In this document: positions 7,030 through 14,781 of the stretch, in pieces
Numbering within the stretch: position 1 is the stretch's first letter
How the letters are laid out: the number at the start of each line of letters is the position of its first letter
Assembly: GCA_958421655.1 (NCBI GenBank)
Contig: CATZMG010000021.1
Span: 1-29,077, forward strand
Reading direction: 5' to 3'
Source: an uncultured Collinsella sp.
GTDB taxonomy: Bacteria; Actinomycetota; Coriobacteriia; Coriobacteriales; Coriobacteriaceae
DNA length: 29,077 bases
Notes under the pieces: model-generated
Database searches by the model: none
What the model saw: the letters and a program-made list of their open reading frames with translations, nothing else
What the model was told of the DNA's origin: nothing
Made by a program: the position numbers and the translations under genes

Positions 7030-7932
7030 ATGATTGTCGAGAACCATGCGCTGTGGGGCGAGGAGCCGACCGAGGATTATCCGGCGACGTTTACGTATTT
7101 GGGTGCCGAGCCGCTGCCCGATAAACCGAATGGCCGCCGCCCCGCGGTGATCATCTGCGGCGGAGGCGGGTTTACACATATCGCTCCGCACGAGCAGGAC
7201 CCGGTGGCGTTTGCATTTTTGGATCACGGTTACCAGGCCTTTGTGCTCAACTATGTCACGAGCTCTACGGGTGACGTGAGCTTTCCGCACCCCCAGGCAG
7301 ATCTTGCCAAGATGGTCGCCACGGTGCGCGCCAACGCCGACGAGTGGCATGTCGATCCTAAGCGCGTGTGCGTCGTGGGATTCTCGGCGGGCGGCATGAT
7401 CTGTGCCTCGCTGGCAACGCAGTGGAAGACCGGCCCCTTCGCGGCACTTGCTGGGGCACGTCCGGACGACATTCGTCCCGATGCCGTGGTGCTGGGCTAT
7501 CCGCTGCTCGACTTTGCCTATGTGCGCGACATGCAGACGCGCGATCCGCGCATTGACTTGCGCGTGCCCAAGACGGGCGGCAAGACGGGGCGCGATTTGC
7601 TCAACGACTACCTGTCGATGGTGACGGGTGGCGAGGCAACTGACGAGCATTTGGCCGATATCTGCCCCACCACGCATGTTTCGCGTCAGATGCCGCCGAC
7701 CTTTGTGTGGGGCGTGTCCGACGACAAGACGGCGCCGATCGCGCAGGTCTACCCGTTTGCGCAGCGCATGGCCGAGGAGGGCGTTGCATGCGAGATGCAC
7801 GTCTTCGACCAGGGTGGTCACGGCCTTTCGCTCGGCAACGCCAACACCGCGGTCGACAACGAGGACAAGCAGGTGGCGGTCCGTCCCTGGATCCGCCTAG
7901 CCTTCCGCTTCCTGGAGCGCCACGGGTTTTAG
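7030..7932 (+). CDS. Alpha/beta hydrolase, acetyl-esterase-like
   Basis: This is a 300-residue cytoplasmic serine hydrolase with no signal peptide. Residues 39-52 (AVIICGGGGFTHIA) hold the glycine-rich oxyanion-hole strand. The nucleophile elbow GFSAGG places the catalytic serine at residue 119. The acid is probably in VWGVSDDKTAP (D231 or D232), and the histidine is H264 in DQGGHGLSL. This spacing fits acetyl-esterase/xylan-esterase relatives (COG0657-like). Deacetylation of sugars or small esters is a reasonable guess, but the substrate is unknown. ATG 7030 follows AAGGGAG with five-base spacing. A longer frame upstream covers the divergent EIIA start and was rejected. A hairpin begins immediately at the stop codon. 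Confidence 0.85.
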   Translation: MIVENHALWGEEPTEDYPATFTYLGAEPLPDKPNGRRPAVIICGGGGFTHIAPHEQDPVAFAFLDHGYQAFVLNYVTSSTGDVSFPHPQADLAKMVATVRANADEWHVDPKRVCVVGFSAGGMICASLATQWKTGPFAALAGARPDDIRPDAVVLGYPLLDFAYVRDMQTRDPRIDLRVPKTGGKTGRDLLNDYLSMVTGGEATDEHLADICPTTHVSRQMPPTFVWGVSDDKTAPIAQVYPFAQRMAEEGVACEMHVFDQGGHGLSLGNANTAVDNEDKQVAVRPWIRLAFRFLERHGF

Positions 7933-7959
7933 TTACGGCGTTTTACCAAACGCCGTAAC
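7932..7959. terminator. Perfect 12-bp hairpin directly after the hydrolase stop
   Basis: GTTACGGCGTTT pairs perfectly with AAACGCCGTAAC around a 4-nt loop, starting at the last base of the TAG stop. There is no T-run on either side. It may be a U-less terminator or a 3'-end stabiliser. Confidence 0.5.
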
Positions 7960-7970
7960 CACTTGACGCT

Positions 7971-8075
7971 GCAAGCCCGCCAGGGCGGCAATCTGCCTTT
8001 CAACTTCGGCGGCATGACCAGAAGGTCAATGCCGCCTCGTTTCAGGGCACCTTGCTCGCCCTGGCGGGCTTTCGC
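7971..8075. repeat. Nested inverted-repeat element of about 105 bp
   Basis: An outer perfect 15-bp pair (AAGCCCGCCAGGGCG at 7973-7987, its complement at 8057-8071) encloses an inner hairpin GGCGGCAT-GACC / GGTC-a-ATGCCGCC (8008-8036). No reading frame explains it. It occupies most of the gap between the hydrolase and feoAB. It may be a small mobile palindrome or a structured RNA. Confidence 0.7.
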
Positions 8076-8115
8076 TGTTCGCGCCAAAACATCGGCGTTG
8101 CCATGGCCCAGATGC

Positions 8116-8163
8116 GGCACTTGGGGACGTTCCTTTTGTGCCGGCACTTGGGGACGGTCCTTG
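8116..8163 (+). repeat. Two direct copies of GGCACTTGGGGACG (REP-like)
   Basis: The 14-mer occurs at 8116-8129 and 8143-8156 with a 27-bp period. The first unit ends in GTGCC and so is itself bounded by a GGCAC/GTGCC inverted repeat. The GGGGACG(N)TCC theme resembles bacterial REP sequences seen next to Y1 (REP) transposases. That link is inference; no transposase is here. Confidence 0.65.
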
Positions 8164-8177
8164 CAGCAATCTGTCGA

Positions 8178-8207
8178 TTGAACGTCGTTGTGCGTTCGCG
8201 CTATCAT
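8178..8207 (+). promoter_or_regulatory. Candidate promoter of feoAB
   Basis: TTGAAC (8178-8183) and TATCAT (8202-8207) are separated by 18 nt. Transcription would start near 8214, directly before the two operator-like repeats at 8222-8255. Confidence 0.55.
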
Positions 8208-8221
8208 GCATGGTTACAATT

Positions 8222-8255
8222 GGTTAGCCGTGGCAAACGGTTAGCCAAGGTAAAC
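8222..8255 (+). promoter_or_regulatory. Two tandem 17-bp operator-like repeats in the feoAB promoter
   Basis: GGTTAGCCGTGGCAAAC (8222-8238) is followed without a gap by GGTTAGCCAAGGTAAAC (8239-8255). Each unit is an imperfect palindrome of form GTTAGCC-NN-GGYAAAC. GGTTAGCC resembles half-sites of DtxR/IdeR-type iron repressors of Actinomycetota. The position just downstream of the -10 suits repression by an iron-loaded regulator. The regulator assignment is inference. Confidence 0.6.
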
Positions 8256-8296
8256 TAAATGCAACGCCCTGTGGGCGTCGGGGGAGGAGCACGGAC

Positions 8297-10657
8297 GTGA
8301 AGCTCGATACGCTCGAGATTGGAAAGGACGCCGTTGTCGCATCGGTGGCATCGGACGATCAGGCACTCCGACAGCATATTTTGGACATGGGTCTAACGCC
8401 GGGCACCGAAGTCACCATGATGAAGTACGCCCCCATGGGTGACCCGCTCGAGATCCGCCTACGTGGCTACGAGTTGACGCTGCGCAAGGACGATGCCGCA
8501 CGCATTGAGCTCGTGGATGTGCACGACACCGATACCGGCCCGCGCGTTAACGCCGCAATCGGCACGACGGACCACCCGGCCCTGGGCGAGGGGACGTATT
8601 CACCCCGTGCGGCAAAAACGGCCGTGCCCGAGGGCGCGCCGCTGCATTTTGCCCTTGCCGGTAACCAAAACTGCGGCAAGACCACGCTGTTCAACCAGCT
8701 TACGGGCTCCAACCAGCACGTCGGTAACTTTCCCGGCGTGACGGTCGACCGCAAGGACGGCACCATTCGCAACCACCCCGAGGCGAGCGTTACCGACCTG
8801 CCCGGCATTTACTCCCTGTCGCCGTACACAGGCGAAGAAGTCGTGAGCCGTCAGTTCATCCTCGACGAGCGCCCGGACGCCATCATCGACATCATTGACG
8901 CCACCAACATCGAGCGCAACCTGTACCTGACGCTGCAGCTTATGGAGCTCGACCGCCCCATGGTCATCGCGCTCAACATGATGGACGAGGTGACGGCCAA
9001 CGGCGGCGCCGTGGACGTCAACCTGCTCGAGAGCCTGCTGGGCGTGCCCGTTGTCCCCATTAGCGCTGCCCGCAACGAGGGTATCGGCGAGCTGGTGGAT
9101 CATGCCTTGCACGTGGCGCGGTTCCGCGAGCGTCCCGGTCGCCTGGACTTTTGCGCACCCGATGGTCCAGACGGCGGTGCGCTGCATCGCTGCATCCACG
9201 GCATCGCCAACCTTATCGAGGACCATGCCGCGACGGCGCACATTCCCGTGCGTTTTGCGGCGACCAAGCTGGTTGAGGGCGACGAGCTGGTGACCGAGGC
9301 GCTTCACCTGGATCGCAACGAGCTCGACGCTATCGAGCACATCATTACTCAGATGGAGGGCGAGGCCGGCACCGACCGCCTGTCCGCGCTGGCCGATATG
9401 CGCTTTTGCTTTATCGGCGACGTGTGTGGGCGCTGCGTCGTCAAACCGCACGAGAGCCGCGAGCACGTGCGCTCCGTCAAGATCGACCGCATCCTGACGG
9501 GCCGCTACACGGCCATTCCGGCGTTCCTGGTGATCATGGGCCTCGTCTTTTGGCTGACGTTTGGCGTGATCGGCGCGGCGTTGCAGGGGCTCATGGAGGA
9601 CGGCATCGCTGTCATCATCGCCTCGGCCGATGCGGGCCTCAAGGCGTTCGGAACCAACGACGTGGTGCGCTCGCTGGCTGTCGACGGCGTGCTTACGGGC
9701 GTGGGCAGCGTGCTGACCTTCCTTCCGATTATCGTCGTGCTCTTCTTGTTCCTCTCCATTCTGGAAGACTCCGGATACATGGCACGCGTGGCCTTTGTCA
9801 TGGATAAGGTGCTGCGTCGCTTTGGCCTGTCGGGCCGCAGCTTCGTGCCTATGCTCGTCGGTTTTGGCTGTACCGTGCCGGCTATCATGTCGACCCGTAC
9901 GCTCCCATCCGAGCATGACCGCAAGATGACGGTCATGCTCACGCCGTTCATGAGCTGCTCGGCCAAGTTGCCGGTCTATGGTCTGCTGTGCGGGGCGTTT
10001 TTCCCACAGGCGACGGTTCCCGCCATGGTCTCGCTCTATCTGATTGGTATTGCGGTTGGTTGCATTGCGGCTTTGGTGCTCAACCGTACGGCATTTAAGG
10101 GCGACCCGGTGCCGTTTATCATGGAGCTTCCCAACTACCGCCTGCCGAGCGTCAAGACGACGGTGATGCTGGCATGGGATAAGGCCAAGGACTTTATTAC
10201 CAAGGCCTTTACCATTATCTTTGCCGCTACCGTGGTCATCTGGTTCCTTCAGACGTTCGATATCCGCTTTAATGTGGTCGCCGATCAGTCGCAGAGTCTG
10301 CTTGCCGGTCTGGGTAGCATCATCGCGCCGGTGTTGACCCCGCTCGGTTTTGGCGACTGGCGCGCCTCGACGGCGCTCGTCACGGGACTCATCGCCAAGG
10401 AGAGCGTCATCTCGACGCTCACGGTGCTTTTGGGCGCAACGTCGCCCGCGGTGCTGTCAACCATGTTTTCGCCGTTTACCGCTTACGTGTTCCTGGTCTT
10501 TACGCTGCTGTACCCGCCCTGCGTGGCGTCCATCGGCGCCGTCAAGAGCGAGCTGGGCACGCGCTATGCCGTTGCTGTGTTCGCGTTTCAGGTGACGGTC
10601 GCCTGGATCGTGGCGTTTGTCGTGCATTCGGCGGGCATATTGCTGGGTTTGGCTTAG
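8297..10657 (+). CDS. feoB: FeoA-FeoB fusion, ferrous iron transporter
   Basis: This 786-residue protein imports Fe2+ across the cytoplasmic membrane. Residues 1-75 form a FeoA domain (SH3-like; ILDMGLTPGTEV, LEIRLRGYELTLRKDDA). A linker leads to the FeoB G domain with G1 GNQNCGKTT (122-130), G3 DLPG (167-170), G4 NMMD (228-231) and G5-like SAARNEG. A helical spacer follows. From about residue 400 come the membrane helices with the Gate motifs, including SFVPMLVGFGCTVPAIMSTR and AKESVISTLTVLLG. FeoA and FeoB are usually separate genes, so this is a single-chain version. The start is GTG 8297 with GGGGAGGAGC upstream; the chain begins MKLDTLEIGKDA. The promoter carries probable metal-regulator sites. 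Confidence 0.96.
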   Translation: MKLDTLEIGKDAVVASVASDDQALRQHILDMGLTPGTEVTMMKYAPMGDPLEIRLRGYELTLRKDDAARIELVDVHDTDTGPRVNAAIGTTDHPALGEGTYSPRAAKTAVPEGAPLHFALAGNQNCGKTTLFNQLTGSNQHVGNFPGVTVDRKDGTIRNHPEASVTDLPGIYSLSPYTGEEVVSRQFILDERPDAIIDIIDATNIERNLYLTLQLMELDRPMVIALNMMDEVTANGGAVDVNLLESLLGVPVVPISAARNEGIGELVDHALHVARFRERPGRLDFCAPDGPDGGALHRCIHGIANLIEDHAATAHIPVRFAATKLVEGDELVTEALHLDRNELDAIEHIITQMEGEAGTDRLSALADMRFCFIGDVCGRCVVKPHESREHVRSVKIDRILTGRYTAIPAFLVIMGLVFWLTFGVIGAALQGLMEDGIAVIIASADAGLKAFGTNDVVRSLAVDGVLTGVGSVLTFLPIIVVLFLFLSILEDSGYMARVAFVMDKVLRRFGLSGRSFVPMLVGFGCTVPAIMSTRTLPSEHDRKMTVMLTPFMSCSAKLPVYGLLCGAFFPQATVPAMVSLYLIGIAVGCIAALVLNRTAFKGDPVPFIMELPNYRLPSVKTTVMLAWDKAKDFITKAFTIIFAATVVIWFLQTFDIRFNVVADQSQSLLAGLGSIIAPVLTPLGFGDWRASTALVTGLIAKESVISTLTVLLGATSPAVLSTMFSPFTAYVFLVFTLLYPPCVASIGAVKSELGTRYAVAVFAFQVTVAWIVAFVVHSAGILLGLA

Positions 10658-10698
10658 TTATTTATTGACGGTGCAACCTCTGTGTATTGAGTTGATTG

Positions 10699-10732
10699 CG
10701 GCCCCGCATCTGTACTGACGGATGCGGGGCCG
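10699..10732 (+). terminator. Hairpin after feoAB overlapping the next promoter
   Basis: A 12-bp perfect stem CGGCCCCGCATC / GATGCGGGGCCG encloses a 10-nt loop and is followed by TTGCTATAT. The T-run is weak. The predicted -35 of the MFS gene lies in the loop. Confidence 0.65.
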
Positions 10733-10744
10733 TTGCTATATAAT
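10715..10744 (+). promoter_or_regulatory. Candidate promoter of the MFS gene
   Basis: TATAAT (10739-10744) is a perfect -10. CTGACG (10715-10720) 18 nt upstream is a 4/6 match to a -35 and falls inside the terminator hairpin of feoAB. Confidence 0.55.
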
Positions 10745-10780
10745 CGCCCACCGCCCAAGACAATCGGAGAGGTTTCCTAC

Positions 10781-11974
10781 ATGACTCAGGCAAGACAAGA
10801 TGGCATCTCACTCAAGCAGTGGCTCCCGCTTATTGGGCTCGCCTGTTGCGCGTTCGTATTCAACACGTCGGAGTTCATGCCCATCGGTCTTCTGACTGAT
10901 ATTGCCGCATCGTTCTCGCTCACGGAGGCCCAAGCAGGCATCATGATCTCGGTCTACGCCTGGGGCGTCATGCTGCTGTCGCTGCCGCTTATGGTGTTTG
11001 CCTCGCGCTTTGAGTTCAAGCGGATGCTGCTCGGCGTGCTCGCCGTGTTCTCGCTGGGCCAGTTCCTGTCCGCCGTGGCGCCCACCTATCCTATTTTGGT
11101 TTGCGCACGTCTGGTGGTCGCCTGCGCGCATGCCGTGTTCTGGTCGGTCGCCTCGATTATGGCCTCGCGCCTGGTCGACAGTCGCCACGGAGCGCTCGCC
11201 ATCAGCATGATCGCCACGGGCTCGTCCATCGCGCAGATCTTTGGCCTGCCGATCGGCCGCGCCATCGGGCTGGCCGTGGGCTGGCGCATGACGTTTGCCG
11301 TGGTCGGGGCCCTCTCAGCCATCGCGGTCGTCTACCAGGCCGCGGTGTTCCCGGCCATGCCGGCGGGCGAGCGCTTTACCGTCAAACAGCTGCCCGAGCT
11401 GCTCAAGAATCCGTTCCTGGTCGCGCTCTACGCGGTCACGGTTTTTATGGCGACCGGCTATTACGCAAGCTACAGCTACATTGAGCCTTTCCTGGCGCAG
11501 GTCGCACACGTCGACGCGGGCGCCATCACCATGACGCTGACGGCGTTTGGCTTCTCCGGTCTGGTGGGCAGCTGGCTGTTTGGCCGCCTGTTCGACGGGC
11601 ATCGCTTCCCGTTCTTGGCTATCACGCTCTCCGGCGTGCCGGTGGCTCTGCTGCTTATGGGTCCGGTCGCATCGTCGCTCGTGGCAGTGCTTGCCGTCTG
11701 CGCGCTGTGGGGCTGCTGCGCCACGGCCTTTAACGTGGCGTTCCAGGCCGAGCTCATCAAGTACACGCCGGCGGATTCGTCGGCCGTCGCCATGTCGATC
11801 TTCTCGGGCCTGTTCAATCTGGGCATCGGCACGGGCACCGCAATCGGCGGTGCCGTGGTTTCGGGTCCCGGTATCGCTTGGATTGGCTTCGTGGGCGGGG
11901 CGATTACCGTCGTGGGCGTCATCCTCGCCATCACCGTGCTGTTCCCAGCCATCCGTCGCGCCAAGCCCGTCGCC
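10781..11974 (+). CDS. MFS transporter, SotB-like sugar efflux family
   Basis: This is a 398-residue, 12-TM major facilitator. The N-terminal half strongly recalls E. coli SotB (YdeA): FNTSEFMPIGLLTDIA, MISVYAWGVMLLSLPLM, CAHAVFWSVASIMASRL and ATGSSIAQIFGLPIGRAIG all match the pattern I know for that family. SotB exports arabinose, IPTG and similar sugars, so sugar or drug efflux is likely; the actual substrate is unknown. ATG 10781 is preceded by GGAGAGG. The in-frame ATG at 10733 lies within the promoter and was rejected. It is not obviously co-transcribed with feoAB. The GH13 gene follows 107 nt later. Confidence 0.85.
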
Positions 11975-11990
11975 TAATCACAACCCAGGA

Positions 11991-12020
11991 GGGTCGGGGT
12001 GGCTAAAAGAGCCCCGTCCC
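11991..12020 (+). terminator. Hairpin between the MFS and GH13 genes
   Basis: GGG-t-CGGGG pairs with CCCCG-t-CCC, with one T/T mismatch and inner GGCT/AGCC pairs. It is followed by AAATTAAC rather than a T-run, so it is at best a weak terminator. A TACAAT element at 12043-12048 may serve as the -10 for the GH13 gene. Confidence 0.4.
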
Positions 12021-12083
12021 AAATTAACTACTCTGCTGGGCATACAATAGATGTCGTTGTGTTGAGCTTACCGGGAGGTTGCT

Positions 12084-13460
12084 ATGTGGGCATACGAGAC
12101 GACGTTCTACCAGGTCTATCCGCTGGGCTTTTGCGGAGCTCCGCGCGAAAACGCCGCGCCCGTTGCTGAGGATGAGCTCGCCCAGGCTGCCAACGACGCG
12201 CCCAACTCCGATGCCCCCATCATGAAGATCGCCCAGTGGGCCGACTACCTGCAAAAACTCGGTATTGGCGCCGTGCTCATCAACCCGCCGCTCGAGTCTG
12301 ATAGTCACGGCTACGATACGCGCAGTCTGCGCCATATCGACCGCCGCCTGGGTGGGGATGCCGACTTTGCCGCCGTATGCGACACGCTGCATACCCATGG
12401 CATCCGCGTGGTGCTCGATGCTGTCTTCAACCACGTCGGCCGCGGTTTTTGGGCCTTCCGCGACGTGCAGGAGCGCAAGTGGGACTCGCCCTACAAGGAC
12501 TGGTTCCACATTAGCTTTGACGGTGACTCGTGCTACGGCGACGGCTTTTGGTACGAGGGCTGGGAGGGCCATTTTGAGCTTGTGAAGCTCAACCTGCAAA
12601 ACCCTGCCGTGGTCGATTACCTGCTTGAGTCCGTGCGTCGCTGGTCCGAAGTCTTTGGCGTCGACGGTCTGCGCCTGGACGTCGCCTATATGCTCGATCG
12701 CGATTTTATGCGCCGCCTACACGCCTTTACCCGCGAGCTCAAGCCCGACTTCGTGCTGATCGGCGAGACACTCCACGGCGACTACAACCAGATCGTCAAC
12801 GACGAGATGCTCGACTCCTGCACCAACTACGAGTGCTACAAGGGCCTGTACTCCAGCTTTAACTCGGTCAACATGTTCGAGATTGCCCACTCGCTTCATC
12901 GCCAGTTTGGCGGCGACCCCTGGTGCATTTATCGCGGCAAGCATCTGCTGTCGTTTGTCGACAACCACGACGTGCCGCGCCTGGCGAGCATCCTGACGGA
13001 CAAGTCCTGCCTGCGCCCCGCCTACGGCATGCTCTTTGGTATGCCGGGCATTCCGTGCGTCTACTACGGCAGCGAGTGGGGGATTGCCGGCGAAAAGGGC
13101 GGCCCCGATGGCGATTGGGCGCTACGTCCTGCGCTCGATGAGCCCGCGCCCAACGAGCTGACGGCATTTGTCACGCAGCTGGCGCACCTGCGCTCGGCAA
13201 ACGACGCGGCAGCCCGTGCCCTCAACTACGGTGCCTATCGCAACGTGGTGATCCAGAACAAGCAGCTGCTGTTCGAGCGCGCCTGCGACGATGCGACGGT
13301 GCTCGTGGCGGTCAATGCCGTGAACGAGCCCTACACCTTTGGAGCTGGCGAACTCAGCGGCTCCTTCGTCGACCTGCTTGCCGACGATGCGCCCACGGTC
13401 GAGCTGTCGGGTGCCCTTGAGCTTGCACCCTACGAGGTGCGTTATCTGCTGAGGGCCTAG
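12084..13460 (+). CDS. Cytoplasmic GH13 (alpha-amylase family) glycoside hydrolase
   Basis: This 458-residue enzyme cleaves or transfers alpha-glucosidic bonds. All four GH13 regions are visible: DAVFNHVG (112-119), GLRLDVA with nucleophile D199, LIGETLHGD with acid/base E228, and FVDNHD with D296. There is no signal peptide, so it acts inside the cell, probably on imported maltodextrins or similar oligosaccharides. The N-terminus starts directly with the first barrel strand (TTFYQVYPLGF) with no CBM-like domain. A short C-terminal beta domain ends in ELAPYEVRYLLRA. ATG 12084 has GGGAGG at proper distance. The exact specificity (amylase, neopullulanase-like or glucosidase) cannot be read off. 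Confidence 0.9.
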   Translation: MWAYETTFYQVYPLGFCGAPRENAAPVAEDELAQAANDAPNSDAPIMKIAQWADYLQKLGIGAVLINPPLESDSHGYDTRSLRHIDRRLGGDADFAAVCDTLHTHGIRVVLDAVFNHVGRGFWAFRDVQERKWDSPYKDWFHISFDGDSCYGDGFWYEGWEGHFELVKLNLQNPAVVDYLLESVRRWSEVFGVDGLRLDVAYMLDRDFMRRLHAFTRELKPDFVLIGETLHGDYNQIVNDEMLDSCTNYECYKGLYSSFNSVNMFEIAHSLHRQFGGDPWCIYRGKHLLSFVDNHDVPRLASILTDKSCLRPAYGMLFGMPGIPCVYYGSEWGIAGEKGGPDGDWALRPALDEPAPNELTAFVTQLAHLRSANDAAARALNYGAYRNVVIQNKQLLFERACDDATVLVAVNAVNEPYTFGAGELSGSFVDLLADDAPTVELSGALELAPYEVRYLLRA

Positions 13461-13463
13461 GCC

Positions 13464-14027
13464 ATGGCAGCGTCTGACGAGGGCTATCAACATATTGAGC
13501 ATGGGTTTGAGCCCGTGTTCGACCAGCACTCGCGCGTTTTGGTGCTCGGGTCGTTTCCCTCGGTGCTTTCGCGCGCCAATGCCTTTTATTACGGCAACCC
13601 TCAGAATCGCTTTTGGCGCGTGATGGCCGCGTGCCTCGGTGTGCCCGTGCCGCCCAACGAGGGCGATCCTTTGGCAAGCGGTGAGCCCGCGACGCTCGAT
13701 GCCTCGATTGCCGCCAAGCGGGCCATGCTGCTCAACGGCGGTGTGGCCCTGTGGGACGTGATCGAGAGCTGCGATATTAAGGGTTCGAGTGACGCCAGCA
13801 TCAAAAACGTTGTGCCGGCACATATCGAGCGCATTACCGACGCGGCTCCCATTAAGCAGGTGATATGCAACGGTGGTACAGCTGGCCGGCTCTACAAGCG
13901 CTATCTACAAGAACGCACCGGGCTGCCGGCCATCGTTCTGCCGTCGACAAGTCCCGCCAATGCGGCATGGCGCCTAGAGCGCCTTGTTGGGCGCTGGCGC
14001 GAGGCCGTTGACTGGGGCGCTCTGTAA
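13464..14027 (+). CDS. DNA-deoxyinosine glycosylase (UDG family 6, hypoxanthine-DNA glycosylase-like)
   Basis: This 187-residue base-excision repair enzyme belongs to the uracil-DNA-glycosylase superfamily. It has the N-terminal motif VLGSFPSVLSRANAFYYGNPQNRFW and the C-terminal LPSTSPAN motif. ALWDVIESCDIKGSSDASI in the middle is characteristic of the hypoxanthine-DNA glycosylase group. Such enzymes remove hypoxanthine, formed by adenine deamination, from DNA. The start ATG lies 3 nt after the GH13 stop with only a weak GAGG site, so it is translated from the same mRNA. It is functionally unrelated to its neighbour. Its stop is one base from the stop of the convergent gene at 14029. Confidence 0.85.
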   Translation: MAASDEGYQHIEHGFEPVFDQHSRVLVLGSFPSVLSRANAFYYGNPQNRFWRVMAACLGVPVPPNEGDPLASGEPATLDASIAAKRAMLLNGGVALWDVIESCDIKGSSDASIKNVVPAHIERITDAAPIKQVICNGGTAGRLYKRYLQERTGLPAIVLPSTSPANAAWRLERLVGRWREAVDWGAL

Positions 14028-14028
14028 T

Positions 14029-14688
14029 TTAGATATCTGATTGGGCGCGGGTGCCGAGGCGTTTCATGATGGCATGCCAGATCGGTGCGGGCAGCGCGGG
14101 CTTGACGCGCACCATGCCGTCGGCATCGACGCCTCCGGCATTGCCACCGCCAAGCAGCTGCGCATGCTCAATGGAGCAGCCCATGCGTACGGCGCCCACA
14201 AGCTTATCCATCGCTTCCGAAAATGGCCGACGCAAGAGACCCATGCGCGGGGAGTGGCGAAGCGCTGCGATGCCGGTGCCGGTGCAGACGACAACGCCGT
14301 CGCACCATGGCAGGTCACGTAGAAGACATGCCCGATACAGGCGGTCGAGGACTTCGTCCGTCTGCTTGGCGTTGTTGGACAGGGCCTGGACGACGACATA
14401 GACGCGTGTTTCTGTATTCCCAAGGCGATCGAGTATCTGCTCGACAGCGATCATAGCCTCATCGTCAAATGCATCATCAACAGCGAGCACTATGCCATCG
14501 ACTGCACCGGCATCATCCGCCTTCAAGTCAACCGGGTGGGGGAGTACGGTGTCGGAAAGCCGGGCATAGGCGGCGATGGCATCCTGCAGGTCCCAAAGCA
14601 AAAACTCAAGATCGGCGCTTTCGGGAATACTGACAAACGCGATGTTATGCAGTGTTTTTGGTACATCGCCGCGCGCGGTCGTCTCCAT
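14029..14688 (-). CDS. Unrecognised protein, possibly flavodoxin-like
   Basis: I do not recognise this 219-residue protein with certainty. It begins METTARGDVPKTLHN after an AAAGGAGG ribosome site. It alternates hydrophobic strands and helices: NIAFVSIP, GIVLAVDD, RVYVVVQALSNN, CDGVVVCTGTGI, then a MGLLRRPFSEAMDKL helix. The order (strand ending in Asn-rich loop, 'LPWCDGVVVCTG', 'MG-LRRP') recalls flavodoxin-like NAD(P)H-dependent oxidoreductase proteins of Gram-positive bacteria, but the canonical FMN-binding N-terminal loop is not clear. No signal peptide or membrane segment is visible. It is convergent with the glycosylase gene and divergent from the aminotransferase gene (93 nt apart). 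Confidence 0.8.
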   Translation of the reverse strand: METTARGDVPKTLHNIAFVSIPESADLEFLLWDLQDAIAAYARLSDTVLPHPVDLKADDAGAVDGIVLAVDDAFDDEAMIAVEQILDRLGNTETRVYVVVQALSNNAKQTDEVLDRLYRACLLRDLPWCDGVVVCTGTGIAALRHSPRMGLLRRPFSEAMDKLVGAVRMGCSIEHAQLLGGGNAGGVDADGMVRVKPALPAPIWHAIMKRLGTRAQSDI

Positions 14689-14781
14689 GCCGCCTCCTTT
14701 CCGGTTGGTTTCCGTTTAGGTTACACCGTCTGGTGGCGCTCCGCCGCGCTATCCTAGTGCAACCCTTACGAAAGGAACGCC

